From Leeia speluncae (GTDB lineage: Bacteria > Pseudomonadota > Gammaproteobacteria > Burkholderiales > Leeiaceae): 64,000 bases of DNA. Where the stretch lies: NCBI RefSeq assembly GCF_020564625.1, contig NZ_JAJBZT010000001.1, positions 62,001 through 126,000 of the forward strand, given 5' to 3'. This document shows, piece after piece, positions 46,012-55,109 of this stretch. The position numbers and the translations under genes are program-made. Numbering within the stretch: the stretch's first letter is position 1; every line of letters begins with the position of its first letter. The notes under the pieces are model-generated. The model was not told where the DNA came from. It worked only from the letters and a program-made list of their open reading frames with translations, and made no database searches.

Positions 46012-46608
46012 TTACAGTGCTGCAATTTTTGCTTCGGCTGAAGCAATCGCCGCGGCTTTCGCTTCTTCACCCATGTTTACGCCTTCAGCGCGAACTACTT
46101 CAACATCGGTAAGGCCAACAAAACCTAGCACGGTACGCAAGTAGCTTTCTTGGTGATCAAGTGCATTGTTTTCACCGTACGCACCGCCACGAGAAGAAGC
46201 GATCACTACTTTTTTACCGGTCAATAGACCAACTGGGCCTGTTTCGGTGTATTTGAAAGTTTTGCCCGCAACTGCGATACGGTCGATCCATGCTTTTAAT
46301 TGGCTAGGTACAGAGAAGTTGTACATTGGTGCGCCAATCACAATCACGTCTGCTGTATTGACTTCAGCCAAGATGGTTTCGCCCATGCCGATATCTGCAC
46401 GTAGTTCTTCGCTCCAAGCAGATGGATCTGTCTGGCCAGCCATTAATACAGCGGTAGACAAGTGTGATGGTGCGTTAGCAACTAAGTCACGTTGGGTAAC
46501 GGTCGCGCCTGGGTTTTTCGCTTGCAACTGTTTCACAATAGAAGCAGTTAGTTTGCGAGAAACTGAGTAATCGTTTAGTGGGCTAGAATCAATTTGCAAG
46601 ATTTTCAT
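46012..46608 (-). CDS. azoR: FMN-dependent NADH-azoreductase
   Basis: A 198-aa flavodoxin-like enzyme that reduces azo compounds and quinones with NADH. Diagnostic segments: MKILQIDSSPLNDYSVSRKL (FMN phosphate site), VIGAPMYNFSVPSQLKAWIDRI and VVIASSRGGAYGE. Length is as in E. coli AzoR (201 aa). Divergent from a LysR-type regulator with a long operator-like inverted repeat between them, the common arrangement for azoR-type genes. Confidence 0.93.
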   Translation of the reverse strand: MKILQIDSSPLNDYSVSRKLTASIVKQLQAKNPGATVTQRDLVANAPSHLSTAVLMAGQTDPSAWSEELRADIGMGETILAEVNTADVIVIGAPMYNFSVPSQLKAWIDRIAVAGKTFKYTETGPVGLLTGKKVVIASSRGGAYGENNALDHQESYLRTVLGFVGLTDVEVVRAEGVNMGEEAKAAAIASAEAKIAAL

Positions 46609-46704
46609 GGTGGTATCCTTTTGTCAATCAAACCAATGTGGTTGTGTGTTGCATGGGATGAAGTATTCCACGATCTATTCTGTTTGATTAGCTAGCTAAA
46701 AACG

Positions 46705-46736
46705 GATTGATTGTTCTATGATTGCAACAATCAATC
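46705..46736. promoter_or_regulatory. Operator-like 11-bp inverted repeat in the azoR/LysR divergent region
   Basis: GATTGATTGTT (46705-46715) and AACAATCAATC (46726-46736) are perfect arms with a 10-nt spacer, 16 nt before the LysR start. It contains a T-N11-A type centre, as expected for a LysR-type site. Autoregulation is inferred. Confidence 0.6.
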
Positions 46737-46751
46737 GATTTGGAGAGAAAA

Positions 46752-47705
46752 ATGAGCAAAATTCTTCCGATTAATAGTGGTGGACCAGAGTGGAATGATC
46801 TGTTCTTTTTTACCCAAGTTGCTTTGCAAGGTGGTTTTGCATCTGCAAGCAGAGTGCTGGGGATTCCTAAATCGAGATTATCTAGAAGAGTTGCCGAGCT
46901 AGAAAAGCAATTGGGCGTTCGCTTACTGCAGCGAACCACACGTAGCTTAGCGCTCACGGATGTTGGCCAACGCTACTTGCAGCATTGCCAAAGTATGTTG
47001 CTTGCGGCACAAGAAGCAGACGATACCGTTCGGCAACTTAACAATACGCCCCGAGGCCCGATTCGTGTCAGTTGCCCAATTGTTTTATCTCAAGGATTGA
47101 TGACCGAAATCTTGCCGGAATTTATGCGGCAATACCCAGAAGTGTCTGTCCATTTAGATGCAACGAATCGACGAGTCGATTTAATTGAAGATGGCATTGA
47201 TGTCGCGATTCGGGTGAGAACTGTAGCGTATGAAGATGCTTCTTTAGTTATGCGGAGTTTTGGCTTTAGCTCTTCGCATTTGTTTGCCAGCCCTGATTGG
47301 ATTGCGCGTCACCCACCTATTAGCGATCCGCGTGATATTACCGGGACAGATACCCTCAGTATGGTGCCTTACGATGGGCGCTATTTAATGGGGTTTGAAT
47401 CTGGTGGCCAATCCGTATCGGTGCCGCACACGCCAAAATTAGTCACTGATGATATGTTCTTGCTCCACGCAGCAGCGGTTGGCGGGGTAGGGGCGGTGGT
47501 CTTGCCAGACTTTTTGTGTAAACACGCCGTAGACACTGGCAAACTACAAGTTTTGCTGCCGGATTGGAATCTGCCAGAGGGTAACTTGCATATTGTGTTT
47601 CCGACTAGACGTGGTCTGGTACCTGCGGTGAGGGTTTTTATTGATACCTTGGCTTGTGCATTGCCAAAGTTGGCGACCGAAGTCGGCGTGTCTATTCGCT
47701 TGTAG
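46752..47705 (+). CDS. LysR-family transcriptional regulator
   Basis: A 317-aa LysR-type regulator. The start taken is ATG at 46752, with GGAGAG at 6 nt; a longer in-frame TTG start at 46722 lies inside the inverted repeat. The N-terminal winged helix reads FTQVALQGGFASASRVLGIPKSRLSRRVAELEKQLG, and the C-terminal part is a LysR effector-binding domain (about 95-300) of the CrgA-like group. Divergent from azoR, which it probably controls in response to quinones or electrophiles. Confidence 0.9.
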   Translation: MSKILPINSGGPEWNDLFFFTQVALQGGFASASRVLGIPKSRLSRRVAELEKQLGVRLLQRTTRSLALTDVGQRYLQHCQSMLLAAQEADDTVRQLNNTPRGPIRVSCPIVLSQGLMTEILPEFMRQYPEVSVHLDATNRRVDLIEDGIDVAIRVRTVAYEDASLVMRSFGFSSSHLFASPDWIARHPPISDPRDITGTDTLSMVPYDGRYLMGFESGGQSVSVPHTPKLVTDDMFLLHAAAVGGVGAVVLPDFLCKHAVDTGKLQVLLPDWNLPEGNLHIVFPTRRGLVPAVRVFIDTLACALPKLATEVGVSIRL

Positions 47706-47782
47706 TTGTTCAAATGTGGTTCAAACTATCTAATCTGTAAAAAGTGTAAATACAGAAGACAATTCTAATCGAGAGGTTTATT

Positions 47783-47811
47783 ATTGATATATCAATTATT
47801 GATAAGTCAAT
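47783..47811. promoter_or_regulatory. Twin palindromic operators before the MFS-MarR operon
   Basis: ATTGATATATCAAT (47783-47796) is a perfect palindrome, and ATTGATAAGTCAAT (47798-47811) repeats the same half-sites; centres are 15 bp apart. They end 3 nt before the MFS ATG. Such AT-rich palindromes are typical MarR sites, and a MarR gene ends this operon, so autorepression is likely. Confidence 0.7.
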
Positions 47812-47814
47812 TAT

Positions 47815-49416
47815 ATGTTTTCGCCCGCCATATTAGAAAAATACCCCGCGTTGTCTCCGGCCATGCGCCCCAAGCTATTTGCAATGATTGGCTTGTGTTT
47901 TGTCTTGATGATGGTGGCCTTAGACCAAACCGTGGTTGGTACGGCGCTGCCGACTATTGTGGCGGAACTGCATGGTTATGATCTATATGCATGGGTGGGG
48001 ACTTCTTATCTACTTACCTCCGTGATTACGATTCCTATTTTTGGTCGGCTGGGCGACGAATATGGCAGAAAGCCATTTGTCTTGGCCGCGATTGTCCTGT
48101 TTACCCTCGCTTCGATGTTGTGTGGCCTAGCGCAAACCATGCTGCAACTGGTGTTAGCGAGGGGGCTGCAGGGGATTGGTGGCGGCATGTTAGTCGGCAC
48201 TGCTTTTGCCTGCGTGCCCGATATGTTCCCAGATGCGCACCAACGCTTACGTTGGCAAGTGATGTTTAGTAGTGCTTTTGGTATTGCCAATGCGATTGGC
48301 CCTTCATTAGGCGGTTTTCTCACCACTTGGTACGGTTGGCGCTGGGTGTTCTATGTCAACTTACCGGTTGGCATGATGAGTCTTTGGTTTTTAACAAGAC
48401 ATTTGCCGCTAATTCGTCACTCAGACAAGCCACCCGCCGCACTCGATTGGCCGGGGGCATTGCTCATTGCCATTGGCTTAGGTGGTTTGCAATTGTTTGT
48501 CGAATGGCTGCCAACGCATCATTCTGTGTGGACGCTTAGCTTGATTGGTACGTTATCACTGGCTGCGATTGGCTTATTTGTCTGGCAAGAGAAAAGAGCG
48601 GTTTCTCCTCTGATTCCGCTATCGATGCTGACATCAAAGAGTTTGCGAAACCTGTTTGTTTTGTCTCTTGTGATGGGGTTTTGTTTATTTGGGATTATGT
48701 ATTACGCACCACTCATGTTCCAAGGTGGCTTTGGGCTAACACCAGATCAGGCAGGGTTACTAATTACCCCGTTGGTCGTCAGTATCACGATTGGCAGCAT
48801 TGTGAATGGCCGGATTGTGATTCACCTAGAGCACCCTAAACGCATGTTGTATGTGGGGATTACACTATTTGCTGGTGCTGCACTCTGTATGACACGCATG
48901 AACGTGCACATGCCACATGAAGTCATTATGTGTATTATGGCGGCCGCAGGCTTAGGACTGGGATTAACCCTACCCAACCTAACGATTTTTGTGCAATACA
49001 ACGCGGATAAGGCTCAGCTAGGGATTGCAACCGCCATGCTGCAATCGCTCCGTATGACAGGCGGAATGTTGGGCACCGCGCTAATTGGTACATGGGTGAA
49101 TCACCAATACGCTGCGGGGTTAAGCGAACGGCTAGGTAAGTATGCTGATCAACCGTGGTCGCAAGGCTTGTATGATCCGCAATCGCTCATTGCTGGCTCT
49201 CAACACCAAACCGTGGTTTCTCAATTGATTATGGCGGGTAGAAATTACCTCACCTATTTTGAAGAAGCCCGTTCATCCCTAGTTGCTTCTGTGCATACCA
49301 GTCAAATGATGGTGGCGGTGATGCTGGTGGTCGCCTTTGTGTTGGTGTTATTACTGCCACCCATTAAAATTACTAAAGATAAAAAAAACGCCGCAACGAT
49401 GGATGAAGGCATATGA
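47815..49416 (+). CDS. DHA2-family drug:H+ antiporter (14-helix MFS)
   Basis: A 533-aa inner-membrane exporter of the EmrB/QacA group. Motifs: LDQTVVGTALPTIVAEL (motif D1), GRLGDEYGRKPFVL (motif A) and RGLQGIGGGMLVGTAFACVPDMFP (motif B/C region). About 14 hydrophobic segments are visible. No EmrA-type adaptor is adjacent, so it may work alone. The ATG at 47815 has no ribosome site in the usual place (the GAGAGG at 47771 is too far), so ATG 47863 is an alternative start. Its end overlaps the MarR start by 4 nt. Confidence 0.9.
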   Translation: MFSPAILEKYPALSPAMRPKLFAMIGLCFVLMMVALDQTVVGTALPTIVAELHGYDLYAWVGTSYLLTSVITIPIFGRLGDEYGRKPFVLAAIVLFTLASMLCGLAQTMLQLVLARGLQGIGGGMLVGTAFACVPDMFPDAHQRLRWQVMFSSAFGIANAIGPSLGGFLTTWYGWRWVFYVNLPVGMMSLWFLTRHLPLIRHSDKPPAALDWPGALLIAIGLGGLQLFVEWLPTHHSVWTLSLIGTLSLAAIGLFVWQEKRAVSPLIPLSMLTSKSLRNLFVLSLVMGFCLFGIMYYAPLMFQGGFGLTPDQAGLLITPLVVSITIGSIVNGRIVIHLEHPKRMLYVGITLFAGAALCMTRMNVHMPHEVIMCIMAAAGLGLGLTLPNLTIFVQYNADKAQLGIATAMLQSLRMTGGMLGTALIGTWVNHQYAAGLSERLGKYADQPWSQGLYDPQSLIAGSQHQTVVSQLIMAGRNYLTYFEEARSSLVASVHTSQMMVAVMLVVAFVLVLLLPPIKITKDKKNAATMDEGI

Positions 49417-49853
49417 GTTATTCCTTAGAACGAAATTTACTGCAGCAACTTGGCCGAACAAGTCGGGCCATGTATAGCGCCTTCGAGAGCGAAGTAGGAG
49501 AGGCGCTACCAAAGATGCGAATCTTGTTACAAGTAGAAAAGCATGCGCCAGTTGGCCAAAAACAACTAGCGCAAGTCATTGGTATTGATCCAGCTTCATT
49601 AACCAGACAAATGAAACAACTAGAACTAGATGGTTTGGTAAAAAGAGAAAGTGATCTAAAAGACAATCGCCACACAATTGTCACGCTGACCGCAAAAGGG
49701 GAAAAACGTTTGGCCGAACTGCGCCCGAAGCGCCAAACCTTCCTGAATGATGCGTTGGCAGGCTTTTCAGAAGAGCAACTTAGCATGGTTGAACAAGTAT
49801 TAAGCAGATTAGAGCAGCGCTTTCAGTCGGTAGAAGGTACGGACCAACCCTAG
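49413..49853 (+). CDS. MarR-family transcriptional regulator
   Basis: A 146-aa winged-helix repressor of the MarR family: VGQKQLAQVIGIDPASLTRQMKQLELDGLVKRE is the DNA-recognition helix region and DLKDNRHTIVTLTAKGEK the wing. Start ATG overlaps the MFS stop (ATGA), so it is coupled to the pump. It probably binds the twin palindromes at 47783-47811 and releases them on binding a drug or phenolic compound. Its stop codon lies within a perfect 14-bp palindrome (49848-49861). Confidence 0.9.
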   Translation: MSYSLERNLLQQLGRTSRAMYSAFESEVGEALPKMRILLQVEKHAPVGQKQLAQVIGIDPASLTRQMKQLELDGLVKRESDLKDNRHTIVTLTAKGEKRLAELRPKRQTFLNDALAGFSEEQLSMVEQVLSRLEQRFQSVEGTDQP

Positions 49854-49909
49854 ATCTAGGGATTCTTACTCCAGTTCATTCCCTATATTTTGCTTATTCT
49901 TTGCGCAAA

Positions 49910-49925
49910 ACACTAAATGTAGTGT
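49910..49925. promoter_or_regulatory. NrdR-box-like site, distal
   Basis: ACACTAAATGTAGTGT closely follows the NrdR consensus palindrome (acaCwAtATaTwGtgt). It lies about 400 nt before nrdA. Confidence 0.55.
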
Positions 49926-50190
49926 TTTGCGCTACACGCAAGGCAAATCAGTCATAAAAAAATTTTGCCGACTAAATTCCTTGTTTTTTGATCTTTTTTT
50001 GCCTCAAACACACACTTTAGGTTTCGCCGCTATCTTCCTGATTTATAAACTAAAGTTCGTTTACATTTCTTAGCATATTCGCATGAATAAATGCATTTAT
50101 CCTGCTGATTTATAAAGAACATAGTCATAAACAGCTATTTCCCTATACCTGATTTTTTAGAAAAATCAATCTTGCGAATTAATTTTTCTA

Positions 50191-50237
50191 GCACTAGAAT
50201 TGGTGCAGTCTTAAAGAATAAACACTAGATGTAGTGG
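50191..50237 (+). promoter_or_regulatory. Tandem NrdR boxes before nrdA
   Basis: GCACTAGAATTGGTGC (50191-50206) and ACACTAGATGTAGTGG (50222-50237) are NrdR-box-like and lie 31 bp apart centre to centre, three helical turns, the usual NrdR pairing. NrdR represses ribonucleotide reductase genes when dATP is high. Confidence 0.7.
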
Positions 50238-50248
50238 TTATTCACAAA

Positions 50249-50280
50249 TTATCCACAGCTTGTTCACAGAACTATCCACG
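50249..50280 (+). promoter_or_regulatory. DnaA boxes before nrdA
   Basis: TTATCCACA (50249-50257) is a perfect DnaA box, and CTATCCACG (50272-50280) a second weak one. DnaA control of nrdAB is known in E. coli. The rest of the 49854-50325 gap holds a 9-bp inverted repeat (TAGAAAAAT at 50158, ATTTTTCTA at 50182) and no gene. Confidence 0.6.
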
Positions 50281-50325
50281 TTCAGTAGAACAACTGATTT
50301 ACCCCGCTTACATTGGAGGCCATGC

Positions 50326-53214
50326 ATGCAAACTGTTGCTGAACCTACGCTGCCAGAAACCAACTCTTTTGGACTGGATCATCAGGATCAGGGCACCTAT
50401 GCCAATTACAAAATCATTCGTCGTAATGGTTCTGTGGTTGCATTCGAACCCGTAAAGATCTCTGTCGCGATGACCAAGGCGTTTATCGCGGTACATGGCA
50501 GCCAAGCCGCAGCAAGTTCACGTGTGCGTGAAACCATTGAAACACTGACCCAAAATGTAGTGAACGCATGCGTTCGCCGCAAACCAGAGGGCGGTGCGAT
50601 TCATATTGAAGACGTACAAGACCAAGTTGAACTCGCTTTAATGCGTTCTGGTGATCACGATGTAGCACGTGCCTACGTGCTTTACCGTGAAGAACGTAAC
50701 CGTGAGCGTCATGCGCAAGGTGCGCCAGAACACCACTTAGCAATTAATGTGATTGCTGAAAATGGTTCTTCTAGCCCACTAGACATGAAAAAACTGCGCG
50801 ACTTGTTCGAGTCTGCCGCAAAAGGCTATGAATCGATTGTTGATATCGATCACCTACTCGCTGAAACCCTGAAAAACCTATACGACGGCGTACCAGCAGA
50901 AGAAGTACGTAAGTCTACTATCCTTGCCGCTCGCGCAATGATTGAGCAAGACCCAGCGTACAACTTTGTGACTGCTCGCTTGCTACTAAATACCATTCGC
51001 CGTGAAATCATGGGCGAAGAGCTTAGCCAACAAGAAATGGCTGAGCGTTATGCAGATTACTTCCCACGTTTCATCAAAAAGGGTATCGAAGCCGATATTC
51101 TGGATTCGAAACTAGCGCAGTTCGATTTGCAAAAACTAGCTGCCGCACTAGATGCAGACCGCGATTACCAATTCGGTTACCTAGGCTTACAAACCCTGTA
51201 CGACCGCTACTTCTTGCACGTACACGGTACACGTATCGAAATGCCACAGGCATTCTTTATGCGTGTCGCGATGGGCATGGCGTTAAACGAGATCGATCGT
51301 GAAACCCGTGCGATCGAGTTCTACCAAGTGTTGTCTAGCTTTGACTTCATGTCATCTACACCAACCTTGTTTAACTCTGGCACCTTGCATAGCCAATTGT
51401 CTTCTTGCTACTTAACTACCATTGCAGATGACCTAGACGGCATCTACGAAGGGATTAAAGAAAACGCCTTGCTATCTAAATACGCTGGCGGCTTGGGTAA
51501 CGACTGGACACCAGTACGTGCACTAGGTAGCCATATCAAAGGTACAAATGGTAAATCACAAGGCGTGGTGCCATTCCTAAAAGTGGTGAACGACACGGCC
51601 GTTGCGGTTAACCAGGGTGGTAAGCGTAAGGGTGCTGTATGTGCCTACCTAGAAACTTGGCACGCAGACATCGAAGAATTCCTAGAGTTGCGTAAGAACA
51701 CCGGTGATGACCGTCGCCGTACGCACGACATGAACACCGCAAACTGGATTCCAGACTTGTTCATGAAGCGTGTGATGGAAGGCGCAGACTGGACACTATT
51801 TAGCCCATCTGAAGTACCAGATCTACATGATCTATACGGTAAAGCATTTGAAGCCGCATACACCCGTTACGAAGCGAAAGCAGAACGTGGCGAAATGCGT
51901 CTTTCTAAGAAAGTGCCAGCACTAAGCCTATGGCGCAAAATGCTGACCATGCTGTTTGAAACAGGCCACCCATGGATTACCTTCAAAGACCCATGTAACT
52001 TGCGTAGCCCACAGCAGCATTCTGGCGTGGTTCACAGCTCTAACCTGTGTACAGAAATTACACTAAACACCAACGACAACGAAATTGCGGTGTGTAACCT
52101 AGGTTCGATCAACCTAGTGGCTCACCTAAAAGACGATGGCAATGGTGGCAAGGTGCTCGATACCGAAAAACTAAAACGCACCGTGAAAATCGCGATGCGT
52201 ATGCTAGACAACGTGATCGACATCAACTTCTACCCAGTGAAGAAAGCACGCAACTCAAACTTGCGTCATCGTCCAGTGGGTATGGGTATCATGGGCTTCC
52301 AAGATTGCTTGCACGAACTACGTATTCCTTACGGTAGCGAAGCTGCGATGGAATTTGCTGATCGCTCTATGGAACACGTTGCGTTCCACGCATACTGGGC
52401 TTCTTCAGAGCTAGCAGAAGAGCGTGGCCGTTACCACACCTTCAAAGGTAGCTTGTGGGATCGAGGCATTCTGCCAATCGACTCTATCGAGTTGCTAGCA
52501 GAATCACGCGGCGAATACCTGAAAATGGATCGCAGCACCACGCTAGATTGGGCATCACTACGTAGCCGTATCCAAGAGTACGGTATGCGTAACTCAAACT
52601 GCTTGGCGATTGCCCCAACAGCGACAATTGCTAACATTATTGGTGTATCGGCTTCTATCGAGCCTACTTACCAAAACTTGTTTGTGAAATCAAACTTGTC
52701 TGGTGAGTTCACCGTGGTGAACGACTACTTGGTACGTGAACTAAAAGCACGTGGCTTGTGGGACGAAGTCATGGTTAGCGACTTGAAATATTTCGATGGT
52801 TCGCTAGGCCGTATCGACCGTGTACCACAAGACTTGCGTGACTTGTACGCGACCGCGTTTGAACTAGATCCACGCTGGTTAGTAGAAGCGGCTTCTCGCC
52901 GTCAGAAATGGATTGACCAAGGTCAGTCACTCAACCTGTATGTTGCAGGCGCATCTGGTAAGAAACTAGATGACCTATACAAACTAGCTTGGGTGAAAGG
53001 TATTAAGACGACTTACTATCTACGTACCTTGGCAGCGACTTCAGCAGAGAAATCTACTGGCCGTGGTGGTGAACTGAATGCCGTACCAGTCAGTGGTGGC
53101 GTATCTGCTGCCGCAGAAGCAGCAACGGCACTCGCCGCTGCAGCCGCAGTAGAACCAGCAAGTGATGTGAAGTTCTGCAGCATCGACAATCCAGATTGCG
53201 AAAGCTGCCAGTGA
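50326..53214 (+). CDS. nrdA: Ribonucleoside-diphosphate reductase alpha subunit (class Ia)
   Basis: Reduces ribonucleoside diphosphates to deoxy forms using a radical relayed from NrdB. The start is the ATG at 50326 with GGAGG at 6 nt; the open frame upstream runs through the DnaA boxes. 962 aa. Order: ATP-cone (about 20-115, IIRRNGSVVAFEPVKI), helical domain, and the ten-stranded barrel with cysteines in SSCYLTT, SNLCTEITLNT (thiyl radical) and EIAVCNLGS. GMGIMGFQDC follows, and the C-terminal CSIDNPDCESC holds the redox pair that reloads the active site. It ends with UGA; the same frame stays open for another 126 codons. Confidence 0.96.
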   Translation: MQTVAEPTLPETNSFGLDHQDQGTYANYKIIRRNGSVVAFEPVKISVAMTKAFIAVHGSQAAASSRVRETIETLTQNVVNACVRRKPEGGAIHIEDVQDQVELALMRSGDHDVARAYVLYREERNRERHAQGAPEHHLAINVIAENGSSSPLDMKKLRDLFESAAKGYESIVDIDHLLAETLKNLYDGVPAEEVRKSTILAARAMIEQDPAYNFVTARLLLNTIRREIMGEELSQQEMAERYADYFPRFIKKGIEADILDSKLAQFDLQKLAAALDADRDYQFGYLGLQTLYDRYFLHVHGTRIEMPQAFFMRVAMGMALNEIDRETRAIEFYQVLSSFDFMSSTPTLFNSGTLHSQLSSCYLTTIADDLDGIYEGIKENALLSKYAGGLGNDWTPVRALGSHIKGTNGKSQGVVPFLKVVNDTAVAVNQGGKRKGAVCAYLETWHADIEEFLELRKNTGDDRRRTHDMNTANWIPDLFMKRVMEGADWTLFSPSEVPDLHDLYGKAFEAAYTRYEAKAERGEMRLSKKVPALSLWRKMLTMLFETGHPWITFKDPCNLRSPQQHSGVVHSSNLCTEITLNTNDNEIAVCNLGSINLVAHLKDDGNGGKVLDTEKLKRTVKIAMRMLDNVIDINFYPVKKARNSNLRHRPVGMGIMGFQDCLHELRIPYGSEAAMEFADRSMEHVAFHAYWASSELAEERGRYHTFKGSLWDRGILPIDSIELLAESRGEYLKMDRSTTLDWASLRSRIQEYGMRNSNCLAIAPTATIANIIGVSASIEPTYQNLFVKSNLSGEFTVVNDYLVRELKARGLWDEVMVSDLKYFDGSLGRIDRVPQDLRDLYATAFELDPRWLVEAASRRQKWIDQGQSLNLYVAGASGKKLDDLYKLAWVKGIKTTYYLRTLAATSAEKSTGRGGELNAVPVSGGVSAAAEAATALAAAAAVEPASDVKFCSIDNPDCESCQ

Positions 53215-53236
53215 ACTGATCGCCCGGAAACAGAAG

Positions 53237-53253
53237 GGGAGGCCGAGCCTCCC
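53237..53253 (+). other. Perfect 7-bp hairpin 22 nt after the nrdA stop
   Basis: GGGAGGC, CGA loop, GCCTCCC. No T-run follows, so it is not a terminator. It lies where hairpins that promote stop-codon readthrough are found in other systems, or it could hide a ribosome site (AAGGGGAGG at 53234-53242). Confidence 0.5.
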
Positions 53254-53283
53254 TGTCTGGAAGCGGAGCCAGTAGCGGAAAAC

Positions 53284-53595
53284 TTGCTGCCTGTTGAAGT
53301 ACTTGATGTAACCGAAGCGAACGAGATGCCCGTCATCACAGACGAAGCATCCGAAACGGCAGAGGAAACGCCAGATAATCAGACAGAAGCAGCAGCTGAG
53401 GTACCGGTCGTAAATGAAGTGATCGAAGCGTTGGTAGAAACAACGGTTGCTATCAACCAAGCATCAGATTATTTACAAACCGAAGCGATAGCAGAAGTCA
53501 TTTCGCAAACCGCCCAACCAGACAATGAGCAAGCCCCTCCTAACCCTCGTATTGCCCCTTGGTGGCAACGATGGTGGACATGGTTCAGGCGTTGA
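53284..53595 (+). CDS. Unknown acidic protein or in-phase extension of NrdA
   Basis: An open frame of 103 codons from a TTG at 53284, whose phase is the same as nrdA: after the nrdA UGA (53212-53214) the frame is open without stops to 53595. The sequence is rich in E/A/V/T (VTEANEMPVITDEASETAEE and similar) and ends in a striking Trp/Arg cluster, PWWQRWWTWFRR, which could bind membrane or nucleic acid. ATG 53326 is an alternative start. No clear ribosome site except the GGGGAGG that is locked in a hairpin at 53237. It may be a separate small gene between nrdA and nrdB or a readthrough tail. No known family. Confidence 0.45.
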   Translation: MLPVEVLDVTEANEMPVITDEASETAEETPDNQTEAAAEVPVVNEVIEALVETTVAINQASDYLQTEAIAEVISQTAQPDNEQAPPNPRIAPWWQRWWTWFRR

Positions 53596-53603
53596 GAAGT
53601 AAA

Positions 53604-53619
53604 GGCAGCTTCGGCTGCC
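53604..53619. other. UUCG-tetraloop hairpin before nrdB
   Basis: GGCAGC-TTCG-GCTGCC, a very stable stem 9 nt after the small ORF stop. No T-run. It may protect the nrdA transcript or lower nrdB readthrough. Confidence 0.6.
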
Positions 53620-53777
53620 AATTCGGTTGCATGCCTTTCACAGCAAATGGGCAACCTTGTGAGTCGCTAGTCAGTGTGTCTCACTAAACATTAACCCTAT
53701 GTGAAATCGGAATTTATCGGCAGGGCTGCTAGTCAAAGTAGTAGCTGCCGAACGCAAAATATTAGGAGTATCACACC

Positions 53778-54935
53778 ATGCTAAGCTGGGACGACGAAAT
53801 CAAACCCCAAACCCAACCTGCTGCAGCGCCATCTGCGCCAGCTTTGAAAGATCCTGCGCCAGTTTACGCAGCCTCTGCAGCACAACAACAAGCTAGTAGC
53901 ATGGTGTCTGCTAGTACCAATCGTATTAACGTGGTCGACAAACGTATCATCAACGGCATGACCGACGTTAACCAGCTAGTTCCATTCAAATACAAATGGG
54001 CATGGGAAAAATACCTAGCGACTTGTGCAAACCACTGGATGCCACAAGAAGTGAACATGCAGCGTGACATCGAGCTATGGAAAGACCCTAACGGTCTGAC
54101 AGAAGACGAACGCCGTTTGGTGAAACGTAACCTAGGCTTCTTCGTGACTGCAGATAGCTTGGCAGCAAACAACATTGTGTTGGGTACATACCGCCAAATT
54201 ACTGCACCAGAATGCCGTCAATTCTTGTTACGCCAAGCGTTTGAAGAAGCGATTCACACTCACGCTTACCAATACATTGTTGAAAGCTTGGGTTTGGATG
54301 AAGGCGAAGTGTTTAACGCTTACCACGAGATCAAATCGATCCGTGATAAAGATGAATTCTTGATCCCGTTCATCGATGCGCTAACTAACCCAGAATTCAA
54401 AACCGGTACGCCAGAAACCGACCAGCAATTGCTCAAATCGCTGATCGTGTTTGCCTGCATTATGGAAGGCTTGTTCTTCTACGTTGGTTTCGTGCAAATC
54501 TTGGCGCTTGGCCGCCAAAACAAAATGACTGGTGCCGCAGAACAGTACCAATACATCTTGCGTGACGAATCCATGCACTGCAACTTTGGTATCGACTTGA
54601 TCAACACCATCAAGCTAGAAAACCCACACTTGTGGACTGATAGCTTCAAAGGTGAACTAGAAGACCTATTCCGCAAGGCTGTAGACCTAGAATACGCCTA
54701 CGCCGAAGACACCATGCCACGTGGCGTGTTGGGTCTAAACGCTAGCATGTTTAAAGAATACCTACGCTTCATTGCCAACCGCCGTATGCAGCAGATCGGC
54801 CTAGAGCCAATGTTCCCAGGCGTAAACAACCCATTCCCATGGATGTCTGAAATGATCGACTTGAAGAAAGAGAAGAACTTCTTCGAAACGCGCGTGACAG
54901 AGTACCAGACCGGCGGCGCGTTGAACTGGGAGTAG
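53778..54935 (+). CDS. nrdB: Ribonucleoside-diphosphate reductase beta subunit (class Ia)
   Basis: Diiron-tyrosyl-radical subunit that supplies the radical to NrdA. 385 aa. A variable Ala/Pro/Gln-rich N-terminus (1-60) precedes the helical core. Metal ligands and radical site: [15 protein letters not shown], with ExxH and the radical tyrosine three residues after the histidine, then the [12 protein letters not shown] second ExxH. AGGAG precedes the ATG at 53778. The C-terminal tail needed to bind NrdA ends GGALNWE. Confidence 0.96.
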   Translation: MLSWDDEIKPQTQPAAAPSAPALKDPAPVYAASAAQQQASSMVSASTNRINVVDKRIINGMTDVNQLVPFKYKWAWEKYLATCANHWMPQEVNMQRDIELWKDPNGLTEDERRLVKRNLGFFVTADSLAANNIVLGTYRQITAPECRQFLLRQAFEEAIHTHAYQYIVESLGLDEGEVFNAYHEIKSIRDKDEFLIPFIDALTNPEFKTGTPETDQQLLKSLIVFACIMEGLFFYVGFVQILALGRQNKMTGAAEQYQYILRDESMHCNFGIDLINTIKLENPHLWTDSFKGELEDLFRKAVDLEYAYAEDTMPRGVLGLNASMFKEYLRFIANRRMQQIGLEPMFPGVNNPFPWMSEMIDLKKEKNFFETRVTEYQTGGALNWE

Positions 54936-55109
54936 GTCTTCATCGAACGACCGATAAGTTTGCAAAAACGTCAAACAAATTTGCAGTGAGAACTGCTTGA
55001 AAACAGGTTTAGAGGTACTTCGGGCCACTGAAGGTCTCTGAACCTGTAGATTCAATAACTCCATTCGGTACCAAAAACTCTAGCTCTAACCTCGAGAGCC
55101 TCCTCTCCT

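Noticed and set aside
49848-49861. Perfect 14-bp palindrome at the marR stop
   Set aside because: Contains a common 6-bp site and the stop codon; no repeat elsewhere was noticed, so chance is likely.
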